Source of the DNA: Bacillota bacterium
GTDB taxonomy: Bacteria > Bacillota > Clostridia > Saccharofermentanales > Saccharofermentanaceae
Assembly: GCA_023397475.1 (NCBI GenBank)
Contig: JAEWUD010000037.1
Span: 1 to 64,000 of the forward strand
Length of the DNA: 64,000 bases
Reading direction: 5' to 3'
Shown: positions 35,781 to 45,384 of the stretch, one piece after another
Layout of the letters: each line of letters opens with the position of its first letter
How positions within the stretch are numbered: the stretch's first letter is position 1
The notes under the pieces: model-generated
The model's input: the letters and a program-made list of their open reading frames with translations, nothing else
Told to the model about the DNA's origin: nothing
Databases searched by the model: none
Program-made: the position numbers and the translations under genes

Positions 35781-37559
35781 TCATCCCTCAATTGTCCCGA
35801 CATCCGCGAAGATCAACATCTCCGCCGTCAGATTACTCTGCCCATCCTGCTCGTATCCGTAGATACTGTAGAACGCGACTACGAGATTCGCTCCGTCTCC
35901 GGAAGCGGTCAGAAGCATTGCTTCTGGACTAAGATTATACCCTATATCGCCCCGATCCGCTCTCAGCTCCTCGGCAAACTCCGTCACCGATGCCGTCGCG
36001 AGAACCTGTCCGTCCGCGGAGAGAAGCTCGACGCTGATCTCCTTCGTGTCCGACACAACGTCCAGTTGATACTCCTGCCCCTCCTCAACGAAGGTGCCAA
36101 CCGTCGTCCGGCCCCCCATCGAGATATCCTTGCCATACACGGTCGAGAACAGGATGTCGCCGGATACTGGAAGCCCCGCCGTCCTGTCCATCGAGTACGA
36201 ATACTCGTCGTAATTCGTATTCACCCCCGTCGATTCCTCATACGTTGGAAATCCGAACACCGTCTCGAAATCCTCCCAATATCCGAAATCCTCCGGAATA
36301 CCGGGAACCTTCCCGCTATCCCCCGCCTCGTCCAGATAGGTCATGCCGTTTCGCAGGATCTCTCTGTCCTCCAAAGAGATGTCCGGATTCTCGACAATCC
36401 GCTCCACGTCCCGCATGCTGTTGCGGGCGAGAACCTCCTCGACCTTCTCCGTCTGCGAAATCGTGGAAATCGTGAAAGCATCCACCGGCGGCACGGCAGA
36501 GACCAGCAGAAGCCCCGCAAGGATCAGCCCGATCACATGATTCTTCTTCGGCGGCAACACGCTGGTAATCACACCGGCCAGAATCGCGAAAAGTCCGTAG
36601 AGAATCGCGTAATATGTGTCGTGCGTAATCCCGAAGGCCGGAATCTTCATCAGAATCCGGATCGTCTGGTACAGGGCGATCAGGGCGGCCAGCTTCGGGA
36701 AAATAAGCCGGTAAATCACGAAGATCTTCTTATCCTGCTCATCCGTCAGCACATAGAGCCCGATGACCGCGACGCAATACGTGAGAATCATCGGATACAG
36801 AATGCCCTCCGGATCCCCCATCGTCAGCGTTTTCACGAGATAGAGAAGGAGTACGAGCGTATAGATCGCGACGAGCGGCAGCAGCACATACATCAGAAGA
36901 ATTCGCAGAAACGCGGGAACCGTGTAGATCTTCGTATCCCTCTCCGCCTCATCCTCCCGCCCAAACGACGGCAACATCGACAGCAGAACAATCGGTGCAA
37001 CAAGGATGAGAATCGTGCTGTTCACGTACGAATACGTGTCCGGATGCAGGCGAAAAAGCAAATTGTCGATCGCCCCGAGGACGAGCAAGATGCCCCCGAA
37101 CGCGATGCCCACATAGAAAACCGTGGAGAAAAAGGCCTTAAAGAACCCAAGAAACGACAGATTGAAACTCGTCTGTTTTCGAATAGCCGGTATACAGACT
37201 GATAGCAGCAGAAACACGCCGCCCAAGGCCATCGCCCGCACGATCTCCCTGGATTCCTCGAGGTTCGCACCGCGAAGGAACACATAATAGAGAGCCGTTA
37301 TCACAAGTCCGGCGGCCGGAACCGCAAAGACCATGACCTTTCGCGTATGCCGCTCCGACAAGAGCGTCGCAAACAACGTCACAAAACACCCGATCGTGAG
37401 CGCCATAAACTCCGCGTCGAAACGCATCGAATAGCCGGTCGCGATATTCACAAAGTTCAGAACAAGTATAACGATCAGCAGAAGGATCGTCAGCGGGAAA
37501 CGAAGAATCGTCTTCCCGATCGACCGGACACCCTTCTTCAGGAATTCAATAAGTCTCAT
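35781..37559 (-). CDS. DUF4153 family polytopic membrane protein
   Basis: A 592-residue membrane protein with about eleven hydrophobic spans in the first 370 residues (for example FPLTILLLIVILVLNFVNIA, GILLVLGAIDNLLF, LILAGLLLVSAVPPV), followed by an extracytoplasmic domain of about 220 residues rich in acidic residues. Layout and length match the DUF4153 family, which has no established function. AAGGAGGGG precedes ATG 37559. hydE follows within 32 bases, so the two may be co-transcribed, but no functional link is evident. Confidence 0.82.
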   Translation of the reverse strand: MRLIEFLKKGVRSIGKTILRFPLTILLLIVILVLNFVNIATGYSMRFDAEFMALTIGCFVTLFATLLSERHTRKVMVFAVPAAGLVITALYYVFLRGANLEESREIVRAMALGGVFLLLSVCIPAIRKQTSFNLSFLGFFKAFFSTVFYVGIAFGGILLVLGAIDNLLFRLHPDTYSYVNSTILILVAPIVLLSMLPSFGREDEAERDTKIYTVPAFLRILLMYVLLPLVAIYTLVLLLYLVKTLTMGDPEGILYPMILTYCVAVIGLYVLTDEQDKKIFVIYRLIFPKLAALIALYQTIRILMKIPAFGITHDTYYAILYGLFAILAGVITSVLPPKKNHVIGLILAGLLLVSAVPPVDAFTISTISQTEKVEEVLARNSMRDVERIVENPDISLEDREILRNGMTYLDEAGDSGKVPGIPEDFGYWEDFETVFGFPTYEESTGVNTNYDEYSYSMDRTAGLPVSGDILFSTVYGKDISMGGRTTVGTFVEEGQEYQLDVVSDTKEISVELLSADGQVLATASVTEFAEELRADRGDIGYNLSPEAMLLTASGDGANLVVAFYSIYGYEQDGQSNLTAEMLIFADVGTIEG

Positions 37560-38105
37560 AAGAACCCCTCCTTGGAATCAATCCGCATATTATCTATGCA
37601 TCTATAAGCGCGAAAAGCGCATGCCGCCTCCCGGGCCCCCGAGACGTCGACCGCATCAAACATCCGCCTACAATCATTCTATGCCGCCAAAAAGTCATCG
37701 TCAAACAACAGAGCGAAATCCTGCCTGAATCTACCGCCGGAAAAGCGCACGTTGACCGCAGAAAATCTCGGAGAACTCGCGATAATCACGCAAGAAAATG
37801 ACCACCCGTATTTTATTGTGAGCTTGTTTCGCTTTCACATGATTCCAGTACGCCGGAATATACATATAAGTGGTCTTTGTGAATAACATTGTGGCTCAAC
37901 CCCATTAACTTCGTTGCACAAAATGAGGCAACATGTTCGATGTGAGTTGAAAATCGCTAATGCACCGACGAAATAGGTAACTGAGAGCCTTTTCGTCGGT
38001 GCGTCGGTTGTGCACCATTTACTCCGCTTACAATTCACGTTTCGTGCGTTCAGCGTGTTCATTACGTGGCGGCATATTCACCTGCCAAAAAATCCTCGAT
38101 TAGGA
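37560..38105. other. Gene-free interval before tRNA-Ser
   Basis: No convincing gene is seen. A hairpin at 37972-38002 pairs GCACCGACGAA with TTCGTCGGTGC across an 18-base loop. A 75-residue minus-strand frame at 37835-38062 crosses the hairpin and lacks protein-like composition. Confidence 0.6.
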
Positions 38106-38134
38106 TTGACAAGAGCCGACAAAATAAGTATATT
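38106..38134 (+). promoter_or_regulatory. Promoter of tRNA-Ser
   Basis: TTGACA (38106-38111) and TATATT (38129-38134) with 17-base spacing. Initiation is expected near 38141, about 40 bases ahead of the mature tRNA. Confidence 0.75.
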
Positions 38135-38180
38135 CTTAGAGCAGGTTTCAAACGCCTGCGCAAAAGTAACATCAAGCCGT

Positions 38181-38271
38181 GGAGAGATGGCTGAGCTGGT
38201 CTAAGGCGCACGACTGGAAATCGTGTGTTGGCTAATCCCAACCGAGAGTTCGAATCTCTCTCTCTCCGCCA
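38181..38271 (+). tRNA. tRNA-Ser (anticodon GGA)
   Basis: A 91-base class II tRNA. The acceptor stem pairs GGAGAGA with TCTCTCC. The anticodon stem ACGA/TCGT encloses CTGGAAA, giving anticodon GGA. A long variable arm (TGTTGGCTAATCCCAACC) identifies serine, and the T-arm contains GAGAGTTCGAATCTCTC. The discriminator G and CCA are encoded. A promoter and an intrinsic terminator flank it. Confidence 0.96.
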
Positions 38272-38273
38272 AG

Positions 38274-38314
38274 TAAAAAAGAGAATCCACCTTCACGGTG
38301 GGTTCTCTTTTTTA
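38274..38314 (+). terminator. Intrinsic terminator of tRNA-Ser
   Basis: GAGAATCCACC and GGTGGGTTCTC form an 11-bp stem with a TTCAC loop, followed by six T residues. Confidence 0.9.
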
Positions 38315-38315
38315 G

Positions 38316-38705
38316 TTTGCTGTGTAAGGAGAGAGATTCGAACTCGCGAGAGAATACGCCGATCAGGCCGTCGTCCGGTGGACAGCGGTCCGGCGGATGC
38401 CGAGGAGCTTGCGACGAGGGGTTAGCAGGCTAGCTGAGCAAAAAAAAGATTAGAGTTCAAAAAAATAGAAGGCTCAGCGACGTCTGCGACAGAATCTCTC
38501 TCGAACCGCCAGATTGCAAGAAGGTAGTTGATGTTGTGGATGCGTTTCTCGGACTTTTTTATAAGCTAAAACAAATGCGTTTCTTTCGATTGTAATCGAT
38601 TTTTTTACCGTATCTGACAGTTTTTCGATTATCTTCGATTTCTCAAATTGGAAATAATAGGTAATGATACGTAGATCAATCTGTGAGTTTCAGAACTTTT
38701 CGAGA
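38316..38705. other. Gene-free interval with tRNA-Ser fragments
   Basis: No gene is seen. At 38328-38345 an 18-base stretch (GGAGAGAGATTCGAACTC) is the reverse complement of the 3' part of the tRNA-Ser just upstream. At 38491-38511 AGAATCTCTC then CGAACCGCCA resembles the same 3' end in direct orientation. These may be remnants of an integration or duplication at the tRNA. Confidence 0.45.
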
Positions 38706-39608
38706 TTACGAAGCGCTCAAGCGCCGGTATTCCGACGGCGAGTAGCGGATTTCTTTCTTGAAGGCCTTGCTGAAATAGCTGATGTCGGAGAACCCCGTCC
38801 GGTCACAGATCTCGGACATGCTCAGCATCGTATCCCGAAGAAGTGCCGCGGCCATGGTCATGCGAAGGCGCGTCAGATACCGGTTGATCGACTGCCCCGT
38901 ACTCTTGCGAAACTCCGCCAGCAAGGTCGTGCGATTCGTGTGAAATTGCGCCGCGAGCTGATCGACCGTGATCTTGCTGTCAAAATTCATCTGCAGATAG
39001 TGGATGACATCCGCGACCAACGGCGTGCATGTGTTTGAAGGTATGTCAGAAAGAAAGTAGGGTTGCTTGGATTCGTCGGTCCGCGAGAGCGCGAACAAAA
39101 TCATCAGAATATACGCCCGGCTTCGGCACGGCCAATTCGGATCTACTTGTTCGTTCAGCAGATGACAAAGCGACTGAAAGTGGCGTTCCAAATCGGACGC
39201 TTCGGACGAATGCAAAGGGAAGATTCGCACCGGCTGTTCTTTTGCGCGGATAAACGGAAAGAAATAATACAAATCCTGGCGATCTTCCGGACGCACGGTA
39301 TCTGTCTCGATCGTGTGATAATCGAGATGCCCGTTGATCACCGTCGGTGATAGGGCCAGCAGATAGAAGTTCGTGTCATAATTGCTGACGATGGAAAGCG
39401 TGTCCTTCTCATTCAGACAAAAGGCGTTCGCTCCCGTGAGAATCCGCTCAGTCTCATTTATGCGTAAATGTAAAGTTCCCTCGCGCATAAAAAAAACCCG
39501 ATAGCAAGGCTTCGGCGTATCGACGTCGTTTGGTCGCTCAATTCTATGGATGCCGGCATCAAAGCAGTAATCCAAGTAATGAAGAAATCCGATGGTCTGA
39601 CAATTCAT
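38706..39608 (-). CDS. AraC family transcriptional regulator
   Basis: A 300-residue protein. The N-terminal part (1-170) is a cupin-like effector domain of the AraC type (RVFFMREGTLHLRINETERIL). The C-terminal 100 residues hold two helix-turn-helix motifs: ITVDQLAAQFHTNRTTLLAEF, then MSEICDRTGFSDISYFSKAFKK ending in the usual SPSEYR. Members typically respond to sugars or other small molecules. Nothing in the adjacent genes shows the target; the GH43 xylosidase at 57.7 kb is the only carbohydrate enzyme in the window. The upstream DNA holds hairpin repeats rather than a divergent gene. Confidence 0.88.
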   Translation of the reverse strand: MNCQTIGFLHYLDYCFDAGIHRIERPNDVDTPKPCYRVFFMREGTLHLRINETERILTGANAFCLNEKDTLSIVSNYDTNFYLLALSPTVINGHLDYHTIETDTVRPEDRQDLYYFFPFIRAKEQPVRIFPLHSSEASDLERHFQSLCHLLNEQVDPNWPCRSRAYILMILFALSRTDESKQPYFLSDIPSNTCTPLVADVIHYLQMNFDSKITVDQLAAQFHTNRTTLLAEFRKSTGQSINRYLTRLRMTMAAALLRDTMLSMSEICDRTGFSDISYFSKAFKKEIRYSPSEYRRLSAS

Positions 39609-39778
39609 ACGACACCTGCTTCTAACGATGATTATAGAAAAATTATAGTTTATGCCGCTATGAAATGCAAAAGTGATTTGCGCAACTTCTTGTCCGGGCG
39701 AGGGTTTGAGAATTGGCCAGGTTCGTCAGCATTCTGGCGTATGCTGGCTGGGGCAACGATGAGAAATGCATCGGACGA

Positions 39779-40072
39779 GCCGCCGCACATACGAAAACCC
39801 GTGAAGAAGCCTGTTTCGTATGTGCATCATTGACAAATAACCTCTTCAGAACCGCTGGCGCACATACGAAAACCTAGGAAGTGTCCTGTTTCGTATGTGG
39901 ATCATTGACAAATAACCTCGTCAGAACCGCTGGGCGCACATACGAAAACCCGGATTAGCACGCATTTCGTATGTGCATCATTGACAAATAACCGCTCTGG
40001 GAAGGCCGCCGCACATACGAAAACCTAGGAAGTGTCCTGTTTCGTATGTGCATCATTGATAAATAACTGCAG
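39779..40072 (+). repeat. Hairpin tandem repeats, four units of about 76 bp
   Basis: Each unit has GCACATACGAAAACC, a variable 10-15 base loop, TTTCGTATGTGC (an 11-12 bp inverted repeat), then ATCATTGACAAATAACC and a spacer. The same family occurs in opposite orientation at 56893-57440. The wider interval 39609-40500 has no convincing gene. A 123-residue minus-strand frame at 40136-40507 contains an internal repeat but has no ribosome site or family resemblance. Confidence 0.85.
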
Positions 40073-40507
40073 CGAACGACTGGGTTCGTCCACAAACCTA
40101 TCCCAATACGCATAATTCTTATGAATCTAACCAAATTATCGGTATTTTCTAACACGGCGAAACGCTCTACTCACGAAAAATAGAGATAATCTCACGATAT
40201 GACGGAGAATTATATGTATGAACGGCCTCGTAGTTAACTTGATTGTCGAAATAATACAGATAATTCTATGAGAACCAACGAAATTATTTGTACTACTATG
40301 AATGTTATTTATCATAGCTTGTTTTTTCACAGTCTTCCAGGTTGTTTCAATCTCACATCCGCCATTTGCTTGTTTTGTCATACTCTTCCAGGTTGATTTA
40401 ATCTCACATCCGTCACTCGCCCCAATGTCACTATCGAGAGACATATAAATCCCCGACACGAAACCAATAACACTTCTTCCCCACCTTCTCAATACTTCAA
40501 CACACAA

Positions 40508-40550
40508 AGACTGCCTCGTCCGACTTTGTTACAAGTCATCTGAGGCAGCC
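40508..40550 (-). terminator. Probable terminator of the MBL-fold gene
   Basis: CTGCCTC and GAGGCAG, with inner GACTT/AAGTC, form a long interrupted stem. On the minus strand it is followed by TCTTTGTG. It lies about 130 bases after the stop at 40682. Confidence 0.5.
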
Positions 40551-40576
40551 TTCTAAGGGGGCATAGCCGGATGAAG

Positions 40577-40689
40577 GCCGGCGGTGGCTGGCATTTTCGA
40601 GCCGGTGGCTGGCACTCTCAAGGATGTTACTGACATTACTCGAGCCGGTGGCTGGCATTAACTCGTGTCACTTGCTGGCATTTACTCGA
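40577..40689. repeat. Short direct repeats GAGCCGGTGGCTGGCA
   Basis: Three copies of a CCGGTGGCTGGCA core, two of them within GAGCCGGTGGCTGGCA, plus a degenerate CTTGCTGGCA copy, occur at irregular 25-40 base spacing just beyond the stop of the MBL-fold gene. No function recognised. Confidence 0.6.
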
Positions 40690-41572
40690 AGATATAATTA
40701 TTTCGTATGATCACGACGTTCAGGGTTTCTTCGGGCAGGTCTTCCGCCCCGATCGCGAAAAGATCGTCGTAGTAAGTGATCGCACCGTAGTGCTCTTCGA
40801 GTACCGGGACGGCGTCCTCCGTATAATGTGTGGGGATGATGATCTTGGGGTTTACTTGTTCGATCAGGGTGAAGCCCTTCAGATTATCGAGGTTCATCGA
40901 GGAGAAGGAGTTCTCGAATTGCATGAACGCGATGTCGATCTCGCCGAGCTTTTCGAGTTGTTCCTCGGTCAAAGTGGTCTGTCCGATGTCTCCCATATGT
41001 GCGATGCGAAGGCCGTTGACCTCGAATACGATGATCTCATTGCCGCCCGCGGGAAGTATGACATCGCCGTTATGCGCGCAGGGAATGGTATAGACATGGA
41101 AGGATCCGACGGTTACGTCTCCGGATTGACTTATGATTTTCTCGCAATCGAAGGAGTCCGTGAAGGTGTCATCGTTATGGTCGGCATGGTTATGGGTGGA
41201 GCAGATGAGGACAGGATCCAGAGCGAGCTTACGCAGCTTCGGCATCTGCGCCGGGTCGACAACTGCTGTCTCACCGTCAACGGAGGTGATCAGGTACGAG
41301 TTGTACGCATAGGAGAAGCTTGTCGAGATCGTACGTAGTTCGACCTTGCCGGAGACGTTCGGGGGTAAGGTCGGCACGGCGGGAGCAGTCTCGACCGGAG
41401 CTGCTGTTGTCTGAGCCGCTGTCGTTGCGACCGTTGTCGTCGCGGAGGCAGAATTTCGCGAAGCATCGGTTGTAAGGATGGGTCCGGTCGGGTCCGACGA
41501 ACAGGCGCCCGCCCAGCATCCGACCATGAGAATCGCAAATAGAACAAGAAGGACCTTCGGTGTTTTGCTCAT
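40682..41572 (-). CDS. MBL-fold metallohydrolase lipoprotein
   Basis: A 296-residue protein. ATG 41572 is chosen because AAGGAGA lies just upstream; the frame extends farther but without support. The N-terminus is a lipoprotein-type signal (VLLVLFAILMVGCWAGACSS), followed by a Thr/Ala-rich spacer to about residue 75. The metallo-beta-lactamase fold follows, with STHNHADHND (HxHxDH zinc motif), AHMGDIGQT and IIPTHY. It resembles UlaG-like or other small MBL hydrolases. The substrate is unknown. It is presumably membrane-anchored on the outer face. The gene starts 185 bases after the stop of the GT-C-like gene. Confidence 0.85.
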   Translation of the reverse strand: MSKTPKVLLVLFAILMVGCWAGACSSDPTGPILTTDASRNSASATTTVATTAAQTTAAPVETAPAVPTLPPNVSGKVELRTISTSFSYAYNSYLITSVDGETAVVDPAQMPKLRKLALDPVLICSTHNHADHNDDTFTDSFDCEKIISQSGDVTVGSFHVYTIPCAHNGDVILPAGGNEIIVFEVNGLRIAHMGDIGQTTLTEEQLEKLGEIDIAFMQFENSFSSMNLDNLKGFTLIEQVNPKIIIPTHYTEDAVPVLEEHYGAITYYDDLFAIGAEDLPEETLNVVIIRNNYIFE

Positions 41573-41756
41573 AAAAAATCTCCTTGGAATCGTATCGGTG
41601 TATGGTTCTACCGACACAATACCAAGGAGACGCAACATTTCCCATGCAATATTTGCAGTGAAATTTGTACTTTTTCGCGATCGCTCCGAAAAACGCTCGG
41701 ACGCTTGTGAGATCGCTTCATGGGCGCTCCTTCGCGAGGTTCCCGGATGAGGATCG

Positions 41757-43421
41757 TCAGGGCAGCTTATAGATGAGCATGTACTCGGACCCGAAGGCAT
41801 TCAGGGCCACTGTCTTCTCACAGGTTGCCATGTAGTTCGACAGGCCGGCATCCGGAACCCATTGTCTGCCCAACTCGTCGCGCGTGACCTGATAGGCGCG
41901 AAGACTGATCATCAGATAATCGGCATTGCGGTCCATCTGACCGTACTGCGCGCTGGTCACCTTCATCCGGGTCTTGTAGGCGGCGGGAAGAATGTCATAA
42001 GCTTTGCGAAGGCCGTCCATCGACATCCATTCGGCGGCAGTGACTGTGATCACCTCGTCCGAATCTGTTTTGTCGATCAGCTCCATCAGAGCCTTAACCT
42101 GCATGACATTCCAGTAATCCATCTCGTAGCTTTTCGCGGGGTCAGATCCGGCCAATACGTTGTAGTAGACGAGTTCGTTCGGATGGTTGATAACGATGAC
42201 GAGGCCGGATGCGGCAATTGCCGCCGCGACGACGCCCGCGGCAATTTTTTTTGCTTTGCCGCGCAACAGATCGATGATCCATTTGACGCCGAGAGTCGCG
42301 AGCAGCATCAGAAGTCCGTTCAGGAAATAGAAGTGGCGCCAGCTATCGTACAGGACCGGGCGGCGAATCATCGCATATCCGATGAAGACCCAGATACAGA
42401 CGAAGCTCATAAGCGGGATCAGTTGAGGCGCGCCGAAGATCTCCTTGATCTTCTTTCCCTTGAGTGTCGCGAAGGCCGCGATATTGCCGATGATGGTCAT
42501 GAGTACCGTGAAGATCGGCGTCGTAAGCGCGAAAAGCACCGGTACATAGTGCCACGGCACCGGCTGATGGGACTTACCCATATAGAAGACGACGCCGTTC
42601 CAGTCTGAATAATTCGAGGAACGTTTGAAAACATAGGATATGAAGTCTATGGGCGCGTGCCACATCACGGGAGTGAGCAGTGTATAGAAAACGACAAAGG
42701 CAACCACGGCGACAAGTCCGGGCAGTAAGGCCTTCTTCACGGACCACTCCTTGCGGACCGTGACAGAGATCAGGTAGCATACGCCGGCAAGCCCGAAGAA
42801 CAGAAGTCCGGAGATACGCATATTCGCGGCAAAGGCCCCTGCCAACGCGAAAAGGATGGCATGCCGGTATTTGCGCGTCTGTAGAAATTGATAGAAGAAC
42901 CAGAGGCACAGAATGATCATGGACATCGAGATGATGTCCTTCGAATTATAGTGTCCCTCGGCAAAAAATCGCGGGCTCAGGTAGAGAAACAGCGAAGCAA
43001 CGATTCCGTACTTCCAGTCCCCGAGCAGGCGCGACCCGAGGAAATACAAACCGACGACGCCGAGCATGAAGATCAGGAACGTGTAGGCATGGAAGATCAG
43101 CATCAGTGTTCGCGGAGCCTCCTCGCCGAGATCCGTGAAAAGCACCGGCGTCAGTGGGTAATAGACGGACTGGCCGTGGTCGATATCCGGGTTCTCGAGG
43201 ACATCGGTGAATTCGATTCCGGTAGCGGATTTCTGCGGTTCGCCCGCTTCGTCCGTGAACACGCCGGCATACTCGCGAAGATTCGTGCCGAGTGTCCGGA
43301 TCTCCATCAGCTCATCCCATGGCATGCCGTAATTCGGAGTGACCAGAAGACCTATCAGTGTGAGCAGAACAAAGAACGCGGCGATGATCGCCGAACGTTT
43401 ACGAGAAGCGGTTTCCGGCAT
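41757..43421 (-). CDS. GT-C type (GT39/PMT-like) polytopic glycosyltransferase
   Basis: A 554-residue membrane protein with about ten or more spans. After the first span comes NYGMPWDELMEI, with an acidic Asp-Glu pair in the first external loop where GT-C enzymes place their catalytic acid. GHYNSKDI and many hydrophobic helices follow, then a C-terminal external domain of about 120 residues. Such enzymes transfer sugars from polyprenyl phosphates to lipids, polymers or proteins. The acceptor is unknown. AAAGGAGAGC precedes ATG 43421. It is divergent from the DUF4353 operon. Confidence 0.78.
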   Translation of the reverse strand: MPETASRKRSAIIAAFFVLLTLIGLLVTPNYGMPWDELMEIRTLGTNLREYAGVFTDEAGEPQKSATGIEFTDVLENPDIDHGQSVYYPLTPVLFTDLGEEAPRTLMLIFHAYTFLIFMLGVVGLYFLGSRLLGDWKYGIVASLFLYLSPRFFAEGHYNSKDIISMSMIILCLWFFYQFLQTRKYRHAILFALAGAFAANMRISGLLFFGLAGVCYLISVTVRKEWSVKKALLPGLVAVVAFVVFYTLLTPVMWHAPIDFISYVFKRSSNYSDWNGVVFYMGKSHQPVPWHYVPVLFALTTPIFTVLMTIIGNIAAFATLKGKKIKEIFGAPQLIPLMSFVCIWVFIGYAMIRRPVLYDSWRHFYFLNGLLMLLATLGVKWIIDLLRGKAKKIAAGVVAAAIAASGLVIVINHPNELVYYNVLAGSDPAKSYEMDYWNVMQVKALMELIDKTDSDEVITVTAAEWMSMDGLRKAYDILPAAYKTRMKVTSAQYGQMDRNADYLMISLRAYQVTRDELGRQWVPDAGLSNYMATCEKTVALNAFGSEYMLIYKLP

Positions 43422-43619
43422 AATTGTGCTCTCCTTTGATAAAAATCATTGTCATTATAGCAGAGACCGGCGCCTTGTCTCACAAGGCCGGCGAAAATAT
43501 TCCCTGACCGCAAAAAATACGTTTCTGCCGCGATAACAGTACCATTTTACCTAGATTTTACCGAAGAGAATATTTTCGCGAATCGCATACTTGAGGCAAA
43601 GAAAAGCGAGGTGAAATAC

Positions 43620-45371
43620 ATGCATTCATTCTGTCGAAAAACCTTCCGATATCGAAAAATCGCCGCTGCCCTTATTCTTGGCGCGGCGACGTTCCTATCC
43701 TCCTGTTCGGCCACCGCCGATACGTCTTCCGTAAATGCCTCCACATCCACATCAGCGTCTCAGACCGGTGAAGGAACGGTTCCGAATCTCTCTGATGCTT
43801 CTGCGGAGTTTCCTATCGCCCTTCCGGAAGAGGAGGATCTGGAGTCCACGTGGGACGATACCGCCGTCGAGGTATCGATTTCGGAGAGTCTTTTCGCGAC
43901 GAAGGGATCTTCTGTAAGCATTGAGGATACAACGGCGACCATCACAGGCGGCGGAACGTACCTTCTCTCCGGCACATGTTCCGACGGGCGTATCATCGTT
44001 GATGCCGGTGACGACGATATTGTACGCCTGGTCTTGAACAATGTCTCTCTTTCTTCATCTGTCGGTTCCCCTCTCGTTGTTAGTAACGCCGGGAAGGTTA
44101 TCCTGATCCTCGCGGGGGATAGCGTCAACTCCCTGGCGGACAGCGCCGAACCGGTCTTTGACGAGAATGACGATACCGCCGTGGACGCCGCAATTTTCTG
44201 TCGCTCGGATCTTACGATCACGGGCAACGGAGAGCTCTCGATCCTCGGCTCTTACGGGCATGGTATTGTCGGCAAGGACAATCTTCTCATCACCGGAGGA
44301 ACGCTGCATATCCGTGCCGTCGAAGACGGACTCAATGCCAACGACGCCTTAAGCGTAACATCCGGACGGATCAATATTTCCGCCGGGGACGACGGAATCC
44401 ATTCGGATGGATCTCTCTATATCGCGGACGGGACCATACAAGTAGCGCAGTCAACAGAGGCGTTGGAAGGTGCGGAAATCACAATATCCGGCGGGGTAAT
44501 GACACTTAGTGCCTCTGACGACGGCCTCAATGCCGCGGGAACGACGGAAGAGGCGTCGTCGTCGGGAACGACGGACCAGAACGCCGGACCCGGGATGTTC
44601 GCCTCGACGGGGTACAACAATATCTTCCTCTATGGCGGCGAGATCTTTATCGACGCCGGAGGTGACGGTATCGATGCGAATGCCTCGCTGACACAGACCG
44701 GCGGCACCATCATTGTCTCGGGGCCGGAGAACGACGGAAACGGTGCTCTGGATTATGCCGGATCCTACTCGTTGTCCGGCGGCACCCTCCTTGCGGTGGG
44801 AAGCAGCGGAATGCTTCAGGCTCCCGATGATACATCCTCACAGAATACGCTGGTCTTTGGAGCATCAACGACATATCCGCAAGGGACACTGATTCATATC
44901 GAGGACAATTCCGGGAATTCACTTCTGACATACCAATCACCCAAAAGCTTTGCCGCCGTCGTTTACTCCTCTCCCGAGCTGATCACCGGAGAGACCTATA
45001 CCCTCTCCTTCGGCGGAAGCTGTGACGGAGCGAGTGAGAACGGTTTATTTACTGGCGGAACATATTCGGGAGCCGAGGCTTCGGAATCCTTTACGCTCGA
45101 TGCGGTCGTCACCTATGCCGGCACGATCACGGGAACCGGCGGGATGGGCGGGATGGGTGGTCCCGGCGGCGGAAAAATGGACGGCGGATCCGGAGCTGTC
45201 AGAGACCCGGGGAGCGATGGTGCTATGACAGGTCCCGGATTTCCGATGGATAACGAGAACGGCGCAAGGCCGTCCGCCCCCGACGAAGAAGGAATGAATC
45301 CGCCCGATGATCAAGGCTTGCCCGTCGTCTCGGAAAGTATTGCGGACGCCTCTGCAATAACGGTGTCCTGA
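43620..45371 (+). CDS. Cthe_2159-like (DUF4353) carbohydrate-binding lipoprotein
   Basis: A 583-residue surface lipoprotein. ATG 43620 follows GAGGTG; a GTG at 43611 is less likely. The signal ends in a lipobox (FLSSC). A Ser/Thr-rich spacer precedes a long right-handed beta-helix-like domain (about 70-480) with repeated GGTLHIRAxEDGLNANDAL / GRINISAGDDGIHSDGSL units, the DUF4353 signature. These proteins bind acidic polysaccharides and calcium. The tail is Gly/Met/Pro-rich (GGMGGMGGPGGG). It heads an operon with a VTC polymerase (13 bases downstream) and a DUF4956 protein, a combination common in Clostridia. Confidence 0.85.
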   Translation: MHSFCRKTFRYRKIAAALILGAATFLSSCSATADTSSVNASTSTSASQTGEGTVPNLSDASAEFPIALPEEEDLESTWDDTAVEVSISESLFATKGSSVSIEDTTATITGGGTYLLSGTCSDGRIIVDAGDDDIVRLVLNNVSLSSSVGSPLVVSNAGKVILILAGDSVNSLADSAEPVFDENDDTAVDAAIFCRSDLTITGNGELSILGSYGHGIVGKDNLLITGGTLHIRAVEDGLNANDALSVTSGRINISAGDDGIHSDGSLYIADGTIQVAQSTEALEGAEITISGGVMTLSASDDGLNAAGTTEEASSSGTTDQNAGPGMFASTGYNNIFLYGGEIFIDAGGDGIDANASLTQTGGTIIVSGPENDGNGALDYAGSYSLSGGTLLAVGSSGMLQAPDDTSSQNTLVFGASTTYPQGTLIHIEDNSGNSLLTYQSPKSFAAVVYSSPELITGETYTLSFGGSCDGASENGLFTGGTYSGAEASESFTLDAVVTYAGTITGTGGMGGMGGPGGGKMDGGSGAVRDPGSDGAMTGPGFPMDNENGARPSAPDEEGMNPPDDQGLPVVSESIADASAITVS

Positions 45372-45384
45372 AGGGAGTCAAAAT

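Noticed and set aside
36066..37202. Long plus-strand frame antisense to the DUF4153 gene
   Set aside because: Arg/His-rich shadow of a membrane-protein gene, without start signals.
39779..40072. Integron attC-like sites, considered because each unit is an imperfect palindrome
   Set aside because: The GTTRRRY/RYYYAAC core sites are lacking, there are no cassette genes between units, and no integrase is seen.
40136..40507. 123-residue minus-strand frame
   Set aside because: It has a short internal duplication (CEIKSTWKS / CEIETTWKT) but no ribosome site, odd composition, and overlaps repeat and terminator DNA.
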